Shown piece by piece: positions 54,380 through 64,000 of a DNA stretch of 64,000 nt (positions are counted from its first letter, which is position 1; each line of letters begins with the position of its first letter). This stretch comes from Deinococcus ruber (lineage in GTDB: Bacteria; Deinococcota; Deinococci; Deinococcales; Deinococcaceae), in NCBI RefSeq assembly GCF_014648095.1, contig NZ_BMQL01000001.1, positions 124,001 to 188,000 of the forward strand. The letters are read 5' to 3'. The notes beneath the pieces were generated by a model, which was not told where the DNA came from, did not search any database, and was given only the letters and a program-made list of their open reading frames with translations. Made by a program: the position numbers and the translations under genes.

Positions 54380-55735
54380 CTATTGACTGTTCTTGGCTGG
54401 TGCGTTTGCGCTCTTGACCTGCACCGGGCGCTCGGCCCATTTCGAGATGATGGCGGCGGCCACGTCGCGGTAGATCGGGGCGGCCAGCATCGACCCGTGA
54501 TACGCCTCCTTCGCGCCGTGAACCATAACTGCCAATGTCACACGCGGCTGCTCGGAGGGAAAGAAGCCTGCAAACACGCTGTCATAGATGGTGTCGCTGT
54601 AGCGCCCGTCAACGACCACCTGAGCCGTACCGGTCTTGCCCGCCAGATCGTAGCCCTCGATGCCCGCCTCATGGGGAATGCCGTTGCTGACCACGTAATG
54701 CAGCAACTCGCGGATGGTGCGGGCAGTCTGAGCCGAAATGACCTCGTGGGGCGGCTGCTGCACTTCCCCTTCGACCAGACGCGGAGCGACGTACAGGCCG
54801 CCATTGGCGAGGGTGTTGTAGGCAGTTGCCAGTTGCAGCAGGGTCGCGCTCATGCCCTGCCCGAAAGCGTTGGTGGTGCGTACCACGTCGTCCCAGCGGC
54901 GAAGCGGCTGCAAGCGCCCGGTGCTGGTACGCACGGTGGGCATCGGCACCGACTGGCCGAACCCGTAGCTCGTCAGGTAGTTGTACAGCTTCTCGTTGGG
55001 AAAATGCTCGACGACATGCGACATGCCCACATTGCTGGAATAGCGCAGCACAAGCTGGGTGGTCAGGGTCGGTGGATGCTGCACCGCGTCGTGAATGACG
55101 GCAGAAAAGCGCCCACCGACCCGGCGGCTCATGGGGGTGTCGTACAGCGTATTGGGCGTGGTCAGGTGCTCCTGGAGGGCAGCAGCGACCACCAGCCCCT
55201 TGATGGTCGAACCCGGCTCGAAGGTATCGAGGAAGGCCCGGTTGCGCCACACCGACGCCGACTGCGACTTCCAGGTATTCGGATCGAAGGCCGGATACGT
55301 CGCGACCGCCAACACCTTGCCACTTTTGGTATCGAGCGCCACCACCGAACCGTATTCGGCCTGATGTGCGTTCACGGCACTCTTCAGCACGCCTTCCGCC
55401 GCCGCCTGAATCGCCGGATCGAGCGTCAGCGTCACGTTCTGCCCCGCCGCCAGCCGCGAATCGTAGGCGGCTTCCAGCCCTTCCAGCCCGTTGGTGTCGC
55501 CCATCATGCCCAGCAGTTGCCCTGCCAGCGACCCGTTTGGGTACACCCGCCTGTCACCCACGCTCCGCGCCAGCACCGACCCGTCTGTGGTCACGATGCT
55601 GCCGCGCACCTGCACCATGGCCCGCCGCACACCCTGGGGCAGACCCCATTCCAGTTGTGCATACGCCCATACCAGCATAAAAGACACCAGCAGTGCGATC
55701 AGGTGCATGACGCGGGAACGAACGCGGATTTTCAT
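54380..55735 (-). CDS. ftsI: Division-type penicillin-binding protein (FtsI-like, class B)
   Basis: 451 aa from ATG at 55735, which overlaps the ftsL stop (ATGA). Single N-terminal span (MHLIALLVSFMLVWAYAQLEW), then RGSIVTTDGSVLARS and the dimerisation domain, and the transpeptidase: EPGS176TIK179, S233SN235 and K367TGT. It cross-links septal peptidoglycan. It is shorter than E. coli FtsI (588 aa): the N-terminal pedestal is reduced and there is no PASTA. Position in the dcw cluster (mraZ-rsmH-ftsL-ftsI) supports the assignment to ftsI. Confidence 0.9.
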   Translation of the reverse strand: MKIRVRSRVMHLIALLVSFMLVWAYAQLEWGLPQGVRRAMVQVRGSIVTTDGSVLARSVGDRRVYPNGSLAGQLLGMMGDTNGLEGLEAAYDSRLAAGQNVTLTLDPAIQAAAEGVLKSAVNAHQAEYGSVVALDTKSGKVLAVATYPAFDPNTWKSQSASVWRNRAFLDTFEPGSTIKGLVVAAALQEHLTTPNTLYDTPMSRRVGGRFSAVIHDAVQHPPTLTTQLVLRYSSNVGMSHVVEHFPNEKLYNYLTSYGFGQSVPMPTVRTSTGRLQPLRRWDDVVRTTNAFGQGMSATLLQLATAYNTLANGGLYVAPRLVEGEVQQPPHEVISAQTARTIRELLHYVVSNGIPHEAGIEGYDLAGKTGTAQVVVDGRYSDTIYDSVFAGFFPSEQPRVTLAVMVHGAKEAYHGSMLAAPIYRDVAAAIISKWAERPVQVKSANAPAKNSQ

Positions 55736-56118
55736 TTCCATGTGGTCTTGACCTCGACTCGGGTGGGCAACGGTTGCAGTGAAACTGCGGGGATTCTGGG
55801 GGCAGCGGAAAACGCCTGGGTCTGTTTGGGAGCCTGGGCATACGGCACCATGCCGTTCTGAATCGCCCATTCACGCACGCGCTGTTCACTGGTCAGGGTC
55901 TGTACCACCAGACTCAGTTCGTCGCGCTGCTGCTGAAGTGCAGAACGCTCGGCCCGCAGCGCTCTGACATCGGGATAGATGTGCTGGGTCTGATAGCGCA
56001 GCGTGACCAGCACGCAGGCCAGCAGCAGATAGATCAGCATGTACCGCAGGGCACGCGCCCGCCACAGAGCGTTCAGCGCGGCATCGACGTGAGGTGCAGA
56101 CGTGCGGGGCGCACTCAC
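55732..56118 (-). CDS. ftsL: FtsL-like septum protein
   Basis: 128 aa. One transmembrane helix (RALRYMLIYLLLACVLVTLRY) followed by a coiled coil (DVRALRAERSALQQQRDELSLVVQTLTSEQRVREWAIQNGMVPYA) with a short C-terminal tail, the FtsL/DivIC arrangement. Sequence similarity in this family is low, so the call rests on topology and on its position between rsmH and ftsI, both of which it overlaps. Confidence 0.8.
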   Translation of the reverse strand: MSAPRTSAPHVDAALNALWRARALRYMLIYLLLACVLVTLRYQTQHIYPDVRALRAERSALQQQRDELSLVVQTLTSEQRVREWAIQNGMVPYAQAPKQTQAFSAAPRIPAVSLQPLPTRVEVKTTWK

Positions 56119-57065
56119 GGCGTCTCCTCGTCATCCCAGCCGCTGCCACTCGCGATGTCCCGTGGCGGGCGCACCTCCGCGACCCGGAGTTTGGCGCTGC
56201 GGGCGCGGGGATTGCTGGCCTGCTCCTCGTCACTGGCCTCCAGCGGGCGCTTGTGCAGGGGCGTCAGCGCTGGCTGGGTCTTCATCCAGCGCTTCACGAT
56301 GCGGTCTTCCAGACTATGAAAACTGATGACCGCCAGTCGCCCGCCGTGCCCTTCCAGACTGGGAGGAGCCAGCACCGAGAGCGCCGCATTCAGACCTTCG
56401 CGCAGCGCCCCCAATTCGTCGTTGACGTAGATGCGGAGTGCCTGAAAACTGCGCCGCGCCGGGTGAATGCCCCTTGCGTGACCGCCGGGATACGAACGCT
56501 TGATGACCTCGGCCAGACGGGTGGTCGTCAGAATCGGTTCCTGATCGCGGGCCGCCACGATGCCGCGTGCCAGACGACGAGAATGCCGCTCTTCCCCGAA
56601 TTCGTAGAGGATTGAGGCGATGTCCTCGGCGCTCAGGGTATTCACCACGTCGGCGGCACTTTCACCCGACTGGCTCATCCGCATGTCGAGCGGCGCTTCG
56701 GTGTGATAGGAAAACCCGCGCTGGGCGTCGTCGAGCTGAAAACTGGACACGCCGATATCGAGCAGCACGCCGTCAACCTGCGTCACACCGATACTGCTCA
56801 GCAGCGTATTCATTTCGCGGAAGTTGCCTTCCAGCACGCGCAGGCCGGGCAGATTCAGCGCCCGCGCCCGTTCGAGTGCAAAGGGGTCCTGATCGATGCC
56901 GATGACGTGTGCGCCGCGCTCCAGCAGCAGCCGGGTATGACCCGCACCGCCCAGCGTGCCATCGACAATGAGTTTTCCGGGAGCGGGTTGCAGGGCGTCC
57001 AGTACCTCGGCAGGCAGGACGGGAAGATGCATCAGGGGGGCGGGATCGGCAGGTATATGGGTCAT
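56115..57065 (-). CDS. rsmH: 16S rRNA (cytosine-1402-N4)-methyltransferase
   Basis: 316 aa from ATG at 57065, 4 nt after the mraZ stop. SAM-binding start HLPVLPAEVLDALQPAPGKLIVDGTLGGAGHTRLLLERGAHVIGIDQDPFAL, then VDGVLLDIGVSSFQLDDAQRGFSYHTEAPLDMRM, GGHARGIHPARRSFQALRIYVNDELGALREGL and VISFHSLEDRIVKRW. Every MraW signature block is present. Methylates C1402 in the ribosomal P site. Confidence 0.96.
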   Translation of the reverse strand: MTHIPADPAPLMHLPVLPAEVLDALQPAPGKLIVDGTLGGAGHTRLLLERGAHVIGIDQDPFALERARALNLPGLRVLEGNFREMNTLLSSIGVTQVDGVLLDIGVSSFQLDDAQRGFSYHTEAPLDMRMSQSGESAADVVNTLSAEDIASILYEFGEERHSRRLARGIVAARDQEPILTTTRLAEVIKRSYPGGHARGIHPARRSFQALRIYVNDELGALREGLNAALSVLAPPSLEGHGGRLAVISFHSLEDRIVKRWMKTQPALTPLHKRPLEASDEEQASNPRARSAKLRVAEVRPPRDIASGSGWDDEETP

Positions 57066-57069
57066 GGAT

Positions 57070-57498
57070 TCAGGCGATAAAATTGGCGAGCAGGTCGGGC
57101 CGGGGTGGGTCTTGCTGAACGGCGGCAATGGCAGCGTCCCAGCGCGGCGGACTCCACAGTTCGAGGCGTCCGGGTGCGCCCGCCACCACCACGTCGTTTT
57201 CCAGATCAGCGAAGCTGCGGAGCGTCTGCGGCACCGAAACACGGCTCTGTGCGTCGAGGCGCGATTTGCTGGCCCCGCTGTAAAAGAACCGCACGAATGC
57301 CCGAGACGACGGATCGGTGAGCGGTAACTGTTCGAGTTGCTCTTCTACGCGCTTCCAGGCAGTCAGGGGAAAGATATACAGGCACCCTTCCATACCACGC
57401 GTCAGAATCATGCCGTCCTCGACAAATTCACGAAAGGCAGGTGGAATAACCACCCTCCCTTTGTCATCGATTGAGTACGGATATTCTCCAAAAGGCAA
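57070..57498 (-). CDS. mraZ: MraZ transcriptional regulator of the dcw cluster
   Basis: 142 aa. The start is TTG at 57498, a rare codon; AAAGGA lies 6 nt upstream, and MPFGEYPYSIDDKGRVVIPPAFREF is the conserved beginning of the family. Two MraZ/AbrB-like halves: DDKGRVVIPP (residues ~10-20) and DAQSRVSVPQTLRSF (~85-100). MraZ binds the upstream DNA of its own operon at GTGG repeats; a phased array of these is present 80-266 nt upstream. Confidence 0.93.
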   Translation of the reverse strand: MPFGEYPYSIDDKGRVVIPPAFREFVEDGMILTRGMEGCLYIFPLTAWKRVEEQLEQLPLTDPSSRAFVRFFYSGASKSRLDAQSRVSVPQTLRSFADLENDVVVAGAPGRLELWSPPRWDAAIAAVQQDPPRPDLLANFIA

Positions 57499-57578
57499 AT
57501 CGTCCTTTCTCCCCGGGCTGCGCGACTGTCTGAAAGGCGCTGTCGTGTGTTCACTTCTGTGACTTCACTTCTGTGTCT

Positions 57579-57764
57579 CCACACAGCCACCTTCCCCACG
57601 TGGCCCCACTTTCTGGGTAATCAATTCATGAGACCAGTTATTGGAAAAGACCTGTTGACAGCGAACTGCATCTCTGCCAGGGAGTGTAACAAAGCTCCCC
57701 ACGATTTACCACCGTTTCCCACCATTCTCCACAGCTTTTCCACGATTTGACAGTATTTCCCCAC
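57579..57764 (-). promoter_or_regulatory. MraZ-box array upstream of mraZ
   Basis: On the minus strand GTGG occurs (plus-strand CCAC starts) at 57699, 57709, 57719, 57729 and 57740, i.e. spaced 10, 10, 10 and 11 nt, with a further copy at 57761 two turns away. A second group sits nearer the gene at 57579, 57587, 57596 and 57606. Most are followed by G/AAA. This matches known MraZ operators (repeats of a GTGG-containing box about one turn apart). The 416-nt spacer 57499-57914 holds no gene apart from these sites and the promoter at 57903. Confidence 0.75.
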
Positions 57765-57902
57765 ACGCGTCTTTCGGCAGGAGCCAGCGCTCAGCAGCAG
57801 TTGAGCCAGAACATGCAGGTAAAAATCTAAAATTTTGCGTACTGGACAGCATTTCTGGAATATCAGGCGGAGGGCGGGACGTTTCCCCCACCGCGCCCCA
57901 CC

Positions 57903-57908
57903 TACACT
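57903..57908 (+). promoter_or_regulatory. Leaderless-type -10 box (TACACT)
   Basis: TACACT ends 6 nt before the ATG at 57915. Confidence 0.65.
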
Positions 57909-57914
57909 GACGGC

Positions 57915-58316
57915 ATGAACGAGGTCAGAACGGACAGCAGACAGAGAACAGGCGCTGGGCAGGTGAATGCGGCGCTGGCAGGAGCGCTGCTGGCAGGAAC
58001 CGGGGTGGCGCTGGGTGCTTTCGGCGCACATGCCCTGAAAGCCAGCCTGAGCACAGCCATGCTGGAAGTCTTCGAGACGGGCGTGAGATACCAGATGTAC
58101 TCCGGCCTGGCCCTGCTGGCGCTCGCGGCTCTCCCCTCTCAGCGCCGCGCCCCGGTCTGGTTGCTGACGGGCGCAGTGGTCTTCAGCGTCAGTCTGTACG
58201 CACTCAGTCTCAGCGGCATCAAAGTGCTGGGGGCCGTCACGCCCATCGGCGGCGTGCTGATGCTGGTGGGCTGGGTGCTGGCAGCGCTCGACAGCAGAAA
58301 GCCCCGCACGACCTGA
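57915..58316 (+). CDS. DUF423 family membrane protein (YgdD/YwdK-like)
   Basis: 133 aa. Four hydrophobic segments. The first holds the family signature GVALGAFGAHALKASLS, followed by FETGVRYQMYSGLALLALA, WLLTGAVVFSVSLYALSLSGIKVLGAVTPIGGVLMLVGW. Length and order match DUF423. Function is unknown. Divergent from the mraZ cluster and convergent with the RNase P RNA gene. Confidence 0.88.
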   Translation: MNEVRTDSRQRTGAGQVNAALAGALLAGTGVALGAFGAHALKASLSTAMLEVFETGVRYQMYSGLALLALAALPSQRRAPVWLLTGAVVFSVSLYALSLSGIKVLGAVTPIGGVLMLVGWVLAALDSRKPRTT

Positions 58317-58379
58317 GCGGGCGGCAACACAGAACAGCGGCTTCACGCCTGTTGCCAGGGTGTGAAGCCGCCGTCTTGG

Positions 58380-58791
<412 letters not shown>

Positions 58792-58832
58792 CTGCTGAGT
58801 ATAACAGGACAGCGGGCGACAGGCTTCCCGCG

Positions 58833-59585
58833 TCAGCCCCAGCGTTCCTGCGTCAGTCTCGACTTGCGCTCCCAGACGTTCTGAGGCGTGAGTTCGGGGT
58901 GCAGCAGGTCGTGCAGGTCGCGCTCGTCCAGTTCTCGCCACTCGCCGCTTTCCATCCCTTCCAGCCACAGCCCGCCAATCCGCACGCGCACCAGCCGCGT
59001 GACCGGGTGGCCCACCGCTTCCAGCATACGGCGCACCTGCCGGTTTCGTCCTTCGGTCAGCGTGACGTACACGCCGCGTCCGGCACGGTCTACTCGGGCA
59101 GGCGCAGTCAGACCCTCTTCCAGCATCACGCCGTCTTCGAGCTGGTCGAGCGTGTCGTCGGTGGGCGTGCCGCCCTCGATCCAGGCGCGGTAGACCTTCT
59201 GGTGGCCGTAGCGCGGGTGCGTCAGCTGCAAGGTCAGGTTGCCGTCGGTGGTCAGCAGCAGCAGACCTTCCGAGTCGCGGTCGAGACGGCCAACCGGATG
59301 CAGCCCCGGCAGATCGCGGAAGCCGTCGAGAATGGTCGGGCGGCCCCGGTCGTCCTGCACGGTGGTCAGTACGCCTCTGGGCTTGTATACCGCCAGCGTC
59401 ACATGGCGCACATGCCCGCCGACCAGCTGACCGTCGAGGCGCACCTCGTCACGTTCTTCGACACTCTGCCCCAGCGTGGCAACTTCACCGTTGATGCTGA
59501 CGCGGCCCGCCCGGATGTAGTCCTCAGCGGCGCGGCGCGAGGCCATGCCGCTGCGGGCCAGATACTTCTGAAGGCGCTCGCTCAT
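58833..59585 (-). CDS. 23S/16S rRNA pseudouridine synthase, RsuA/RluB type
   Basis: 250 aa. N-terminal S4 domain (ERLQKYLARSGMASRRAAEDYIRAGRVSINGEVATLGQSV), then the catalytic block HPVGRLDRDSEGLLLLTTDGNLTLQLTHPRYGHQKVYRAWIEG with the active Asp in GRLDRDSEG, and LTEGRNRQVRRMLEAVGHPVTRLVRVRIGGL near the end. Which of RluB, RluE or RsuA functions applies is not decidable. Overlaps the next gene by 4 nt. Confidence 0.93.
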   Translation of the reverse strand: MSERLQKYLARSGMASRRAAEDYIRAGRVSINGEVATLGQSVEERDEVRLDGQLVGGHVRHVTLAVYKPRGVLTTVQDDRGRPTILDGFRDLPGLHPVGRLDRDSEGLLLLTTDGNLTLQLTHPRYGHQKVYRAWIEGGTPTDDTLDQLEDGVMLEEGLTAPARVDRAGRGVYVTLTEGRNRQVRRMLEAVGHPVTRLVRVRIGGLWLEGMESGEWRELDERDLHDLLHPELTPQNVWERKSRLTQERWG

Positions 59586-59950
59586 AGGTGGACCCGGCGT
59601 TCATGGGGCAGCAGCAGCGCGAGTACGGCCAGCACGAGCAGCACCGCACTGACGCCGTACAGCAGGGTTTGCAGCGCCGACGGCAGCCCCGAACGCAGCG
59701 CTGCCGGAATCAGGGTGGCGACGATCAGGAGGTTTCCAGCCACCTGACCCACCACCCCCGGCCCGCTGGGACGCAGCGCGTTTGCTGCCAGCGTCAGTCC
59801 CCAGGCCGTGATGATGGCCCCAGCCACCCGTGCCAGCCACAGCGGACTGACACCCAGCACAGTGGACGGCAACACATAGATCACCACCCCGGCAGGCAGG
59901 AACAGCAGGGCATTCAGACCGAAGACGACACGAAGAGCAACAGCAGACAC
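59582..59950 (-). CDS. Four-span membrane protein of unknown function
   Basis: 122 aa from GTG at 59950; a TAGACT box lies 7 nt upstream. Hydrophobic segments: VVFGLNALLFLPAGVVIYVLP, LARVAGAIITAWGLTLAANAL, VAGNLLIVATLIPAA and LLYGVSAVLLVLAVLALLL. It overlaps the start of the pseudouridine synthase gene, so the two are one operon with the membrane protein first. No family recognised. Confidence 0.68.
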   Translation of the reverse strand: MSAVALRVVFGLNALLFLPAGVVIYVLPSTVLGVSPLWLARVAGAIITAWGLTLAANALRPSGPGVVGQVAGNLLIVATLIPAALRSGLPSALQTLLYGVSAVLLVLAVLALLLPHERRVHL

Positions 59951-59957
59951 GCCCGGC

Positions 59958-59963
59958 AGTCTA
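59958..59963 (-). promoter_or_regulatory. Leaderless-type -10 box (TAGACT)
   Basis: TAGACT on minus, 7 nt before the GTG at 59950. Confidence 0.5.
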
Positions 59964-60028
59964 CACCGCCGTCCCGGTCATCAGGTCGTTCCCACTTTCA
60001 GGCACAGAAAACGCCACCCCCAGCGTAT

Positions 60029-60628
60029 TCAGGACGCCAGCCCGACCAGACCATCGGCATTCACCCACGCCGACGCCACGCCCAGTTCGGCACTCAGAGC
60101 GGCGTCTGGATGGCCCGGTTCACCCCGAATCACCAGCATCGGCGCAGCTTCCAGCCCCACGCTGCCTGCGTCGTCGAGCCGCGCCAGCACTGCCCCAAAG
60201 CTCCAGTCGGCGACCCACAGCCGTTTGAGCGCGAACAGCACCTCGGCTCCGGGAGGGCGGGTCAGCGCGTGTTCGGTGTGGCGCGTTCCCGGCCTGCGGA
60301 CGTGCACGCTGCCGCTGTCCAGCCCGGCATGGTGCAGCGCACGGGTGAACTGTTGAACGCTGTCATCCAGCAACGCACAGCCCCTGACCAGCGACTGCGC
60401 CTGTCCACACAGCGTCTCCAGAACATCTTCGTCGATGCGCTGAGGGCGGATAGCCGCGAACAGCCGCGAGAGCTGAGCCGGCAGATTGTTGTGACGGTAA
60501 AAGCCTTCCTCGAAGGTCGGCGGAACGACGAAGGCAGTGGGAACACGACTGGCGTACACTCCCAGCAGGCGCGTCTCGGCACCCACCAGGCGCTCTGGCA
60601 GGTTCTGGGCTTCCAGCAATGAATACAT
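60029..60628 (-). CDS. Protein resembling an isolated, degenerate pyruvate/PEP-synthase N-domain
   Basis: 199 aa. The start (GAETRLLGVYASRVPTAFVVPPTFEEGFYRHN) parallels the PPDK_N opening of PEP synthases (LGxL...G.PVPPGFVLTxxAYxxF), and VHVRRPGTRHTEHALTRPPGAEVLFALKRLWVADWSFGAVLARL parallels VRSSATxED...A VLxAVKxxWASLWSxxAxxYR. The RSSA nucleotide-binding serines are replaced, and the ATP-grasp remainder, phosphohistidine and PEP-binding domains are missing, so it cannot be a PEP synthase. It may be a relic or a regulatory paralog. The match is by eye. Confidence 0.45.
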   Translation of the reverse strand: MYSLLEAQNLPERLVGAETRLLGVYASRVPTAFVVPPTFEEGFYRHNNLPAQLSRLFAAIRPQRIDEDVLETLCGQAQSLVRGCALLDDSVQQFTRALHHAGLDSGSVHVRRPGTRHTEHALTRPPGAEVLFALKRLWVADWSFGAVLARLDDAGSVGLEAAPMLVIRGEPGHPDAALSAELGVASAWVNADGLVGLAS

Positions 60629-60780
60629 ATGAGAGCAGAGTAGCGAAGAGCTCCTGATCTTGTGTCAGCTCTGACAAACCGCGCAGACGCACCGGGAAGC
60701 GCGTTGCGCGGAAGAAGTACGCCGCTGAATGCCCCTCAGAACAGGACGCAGAACAACGCGCCACGCTTCTGACCGGTGCT

Positions 60781-62681
<1,901 letters not shown>

Positions 62682-62685
<4 letters not shown>

Positions 62686-62768
62686 TGCGTTCCTGGAGTG
62701 ACGAGCGGCACGTGGTATGCCGCTGCGTTCGCCTGGGCCTGAATGCCCTGGTGCCCTTGCGTCTTCAT
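62682..62768 (-). CDS. 28-codon leader ORF coupled to ftsH
   Basis: ATG at 62768, TGA at 62684-62682 overlapping the ftsH GTG. The peptide (MKTQGHQGIQAQANAAAYHV, then PLVTPGTQ) has no recognisable domain. A TAGAAT box lies exactly 6 nt upstream, so the ftsH transcript would begin at this ATG and ribosomes reaching its stop would be placed on the ftsH start. It may act as an upstream ORF controlling ftsH rather than making a functional peptide. Confidence 0.5.
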
Positions 62769-62774
62769 GCCCAA

Positions 62775-62780
62775 ATTCTA
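62775..62780 (-). promoter_or_regulatory. Leaderless-type -10 box (TAGAAT) upstream of the ftsH leader ORF
   Basis: TAGAAT on minus ends 6 nt before the ATG at 62768. Confidence 0.6.
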
Positions 62781-62875
62781 CGCCCAGAGCGGCACTACAT
62801 TGTGTTGATTGGCGCAGCCGTATGGGACACCGAGGCCCGCGCCTTCTCCTGCCTTAGAGTTCATCGTTTCTTAGA

Positions 62876-62896
62876 CTTGAGCGTACCACACTCAAG
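62876..62896 (+). promoter_or_regulatory. HAIR-type HspR operator upstream of dnaK
   Basis: CTTGAGC-N7-ACTCAAG, one base off the HAIR consensus CTTGAGT-N7-ACTCAAG bound by the heat-shock repressor HspR. The symmetry extends to 10-bp arms (62872-62881 and 62891-62900). It lies directly upstream of the -35 box of the dnaK promoter, positioned to block RNA polymerase, and about 96 nt from the divergent ftsH leader promoter. Confidence 0.82.
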
Positions 62897-62900
62897 TCTA

Positions 62901-62929
62901 TTGACTGTATCAAACTGTGGCCTTATGAT
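62901..62929 (+). promoter_or_regulatory. Sigma-70-type promoter of dnaK
   Basis: TTGACT (62901-62906), 17-nt spacer, TATGAT (62924-62929): close to the E. coli consensus. The HspR operator abuts the -35 box. A short hairpin (GCTTC/GAAGC, 62947-62963) and AGAGGT ribosome site follow before the ATG. Confidence 0.82.
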
Positions 62930-62991
62930 GGATGAAGTACAGAACTGCTTCCCCTAAAGAAGCAGAAATCCACTTCCCCAAGAGGTAACCC

Positions 62992-64000
<1,009 letters not shown>

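Noticed and set aside
62872..62900. CIRCE element (HrcA operator) upstream of dnaK
   Set aside because: The arms and 9-nt loop have the right geometry, but the bases match HAIR (CTTGAGT-N7-ACTCAAG), not TTAGCACTC-N9-GAGTGCTAA.

Overview
The window is a high-GC bacterial chromosome segment from the Deinococcus lineage. This rests on the mixture of genes (an SLH-domain outer-envelope protein with a beta-barrel-like tail, an RNHCP protein, several DinB-fold proteins, many secreted proteins and lipoproteins) and on a promoter habit typical of that group: in at least eleven places a TANNNT box sits exactly 6 nt before the start codon, giving leaderless mRNAs. No rRNA, CRISPR array, prophage or intact insertion sequence is visible.

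Layout. 0-7 kb is accessory: a cut-off secreted protein, an M8-like metalloprotease next to a chagasin-like inhibitor, an AT-rich gene-poor island (about 2.3-4.1 kb) holding a small membrane peptide and a 56-aa RiPP-type precursor, a META-domain protein, an AraC-type regulator and a YciF-type ferritin-like protein. 7-21.5 kb is mostly minus-strand housekeeping: tRNA-Leu(CAA), purD, an MBL hydrolase, RNHCP protein, MerR regulator, HD phosphohydrolase, enoyl-CoA hydratase, the SLH protein, cobalamin adenosyltransferase, malQ with a LacI-type operator, a 2-hydroxyacid dehydrogenase, ftsY, a GNAT enzyme and a hydrolase. 21.7-25.8 kb is a two-gene lipoprotein/subtilase operon. 25.8-29.6 kb holds miaB, an acyl-CoA carboxylase beta chain and a small membrane protein.

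29.6-36.2 kb is the most unusual part. A 58-aa precursor with a lasso-type leader (YxxPxVxxxGxWxxxT) overlaps the start of a 1238-aa secreted nuclease. Divergent to it are a PqqD-like RiPP recognition protein and an HPr-kinase-like protein, and convergent to these is a nucleotidyltransferase fused to a transglutaminase-like lasso B2 leader peptidase. No lasso macrolactam synthetase is present, and the core of the local precursor has no Asp or Glu, so the product cannot be a classical lasso. The second precursor, 30 kb away at 3816-3986, has the same leader and an IPxGPG core motif. Together they look like a lasso-derived RiPP system of a different chemistry.

36-51.5 kb is mostly amino-acid metabolism and small enzymes: lysine 2,3-aminomutase with an aminotransferase and a low-GC insert gene, an Lrp regulator, three DinB proteins, an esterase, a P5C-dehydrogenase-type enzyme, another aminotransferase, map, a cell-wall amidase, a TrmB regulator and an S41 protease. 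51.7-64 kb is envelope, division and stress: an ABC permease, a 3D-domain protein, the mraZ-rsmH-ftsL-ftsI cluster with a helically phased array of MraZ boxes, RNase P RNA, a pseudouridine synthase, ftsH preceded by a coupled 28-codon ORF, and dnaK (cut by the window edge) behind an HspR-type HAIR operator.
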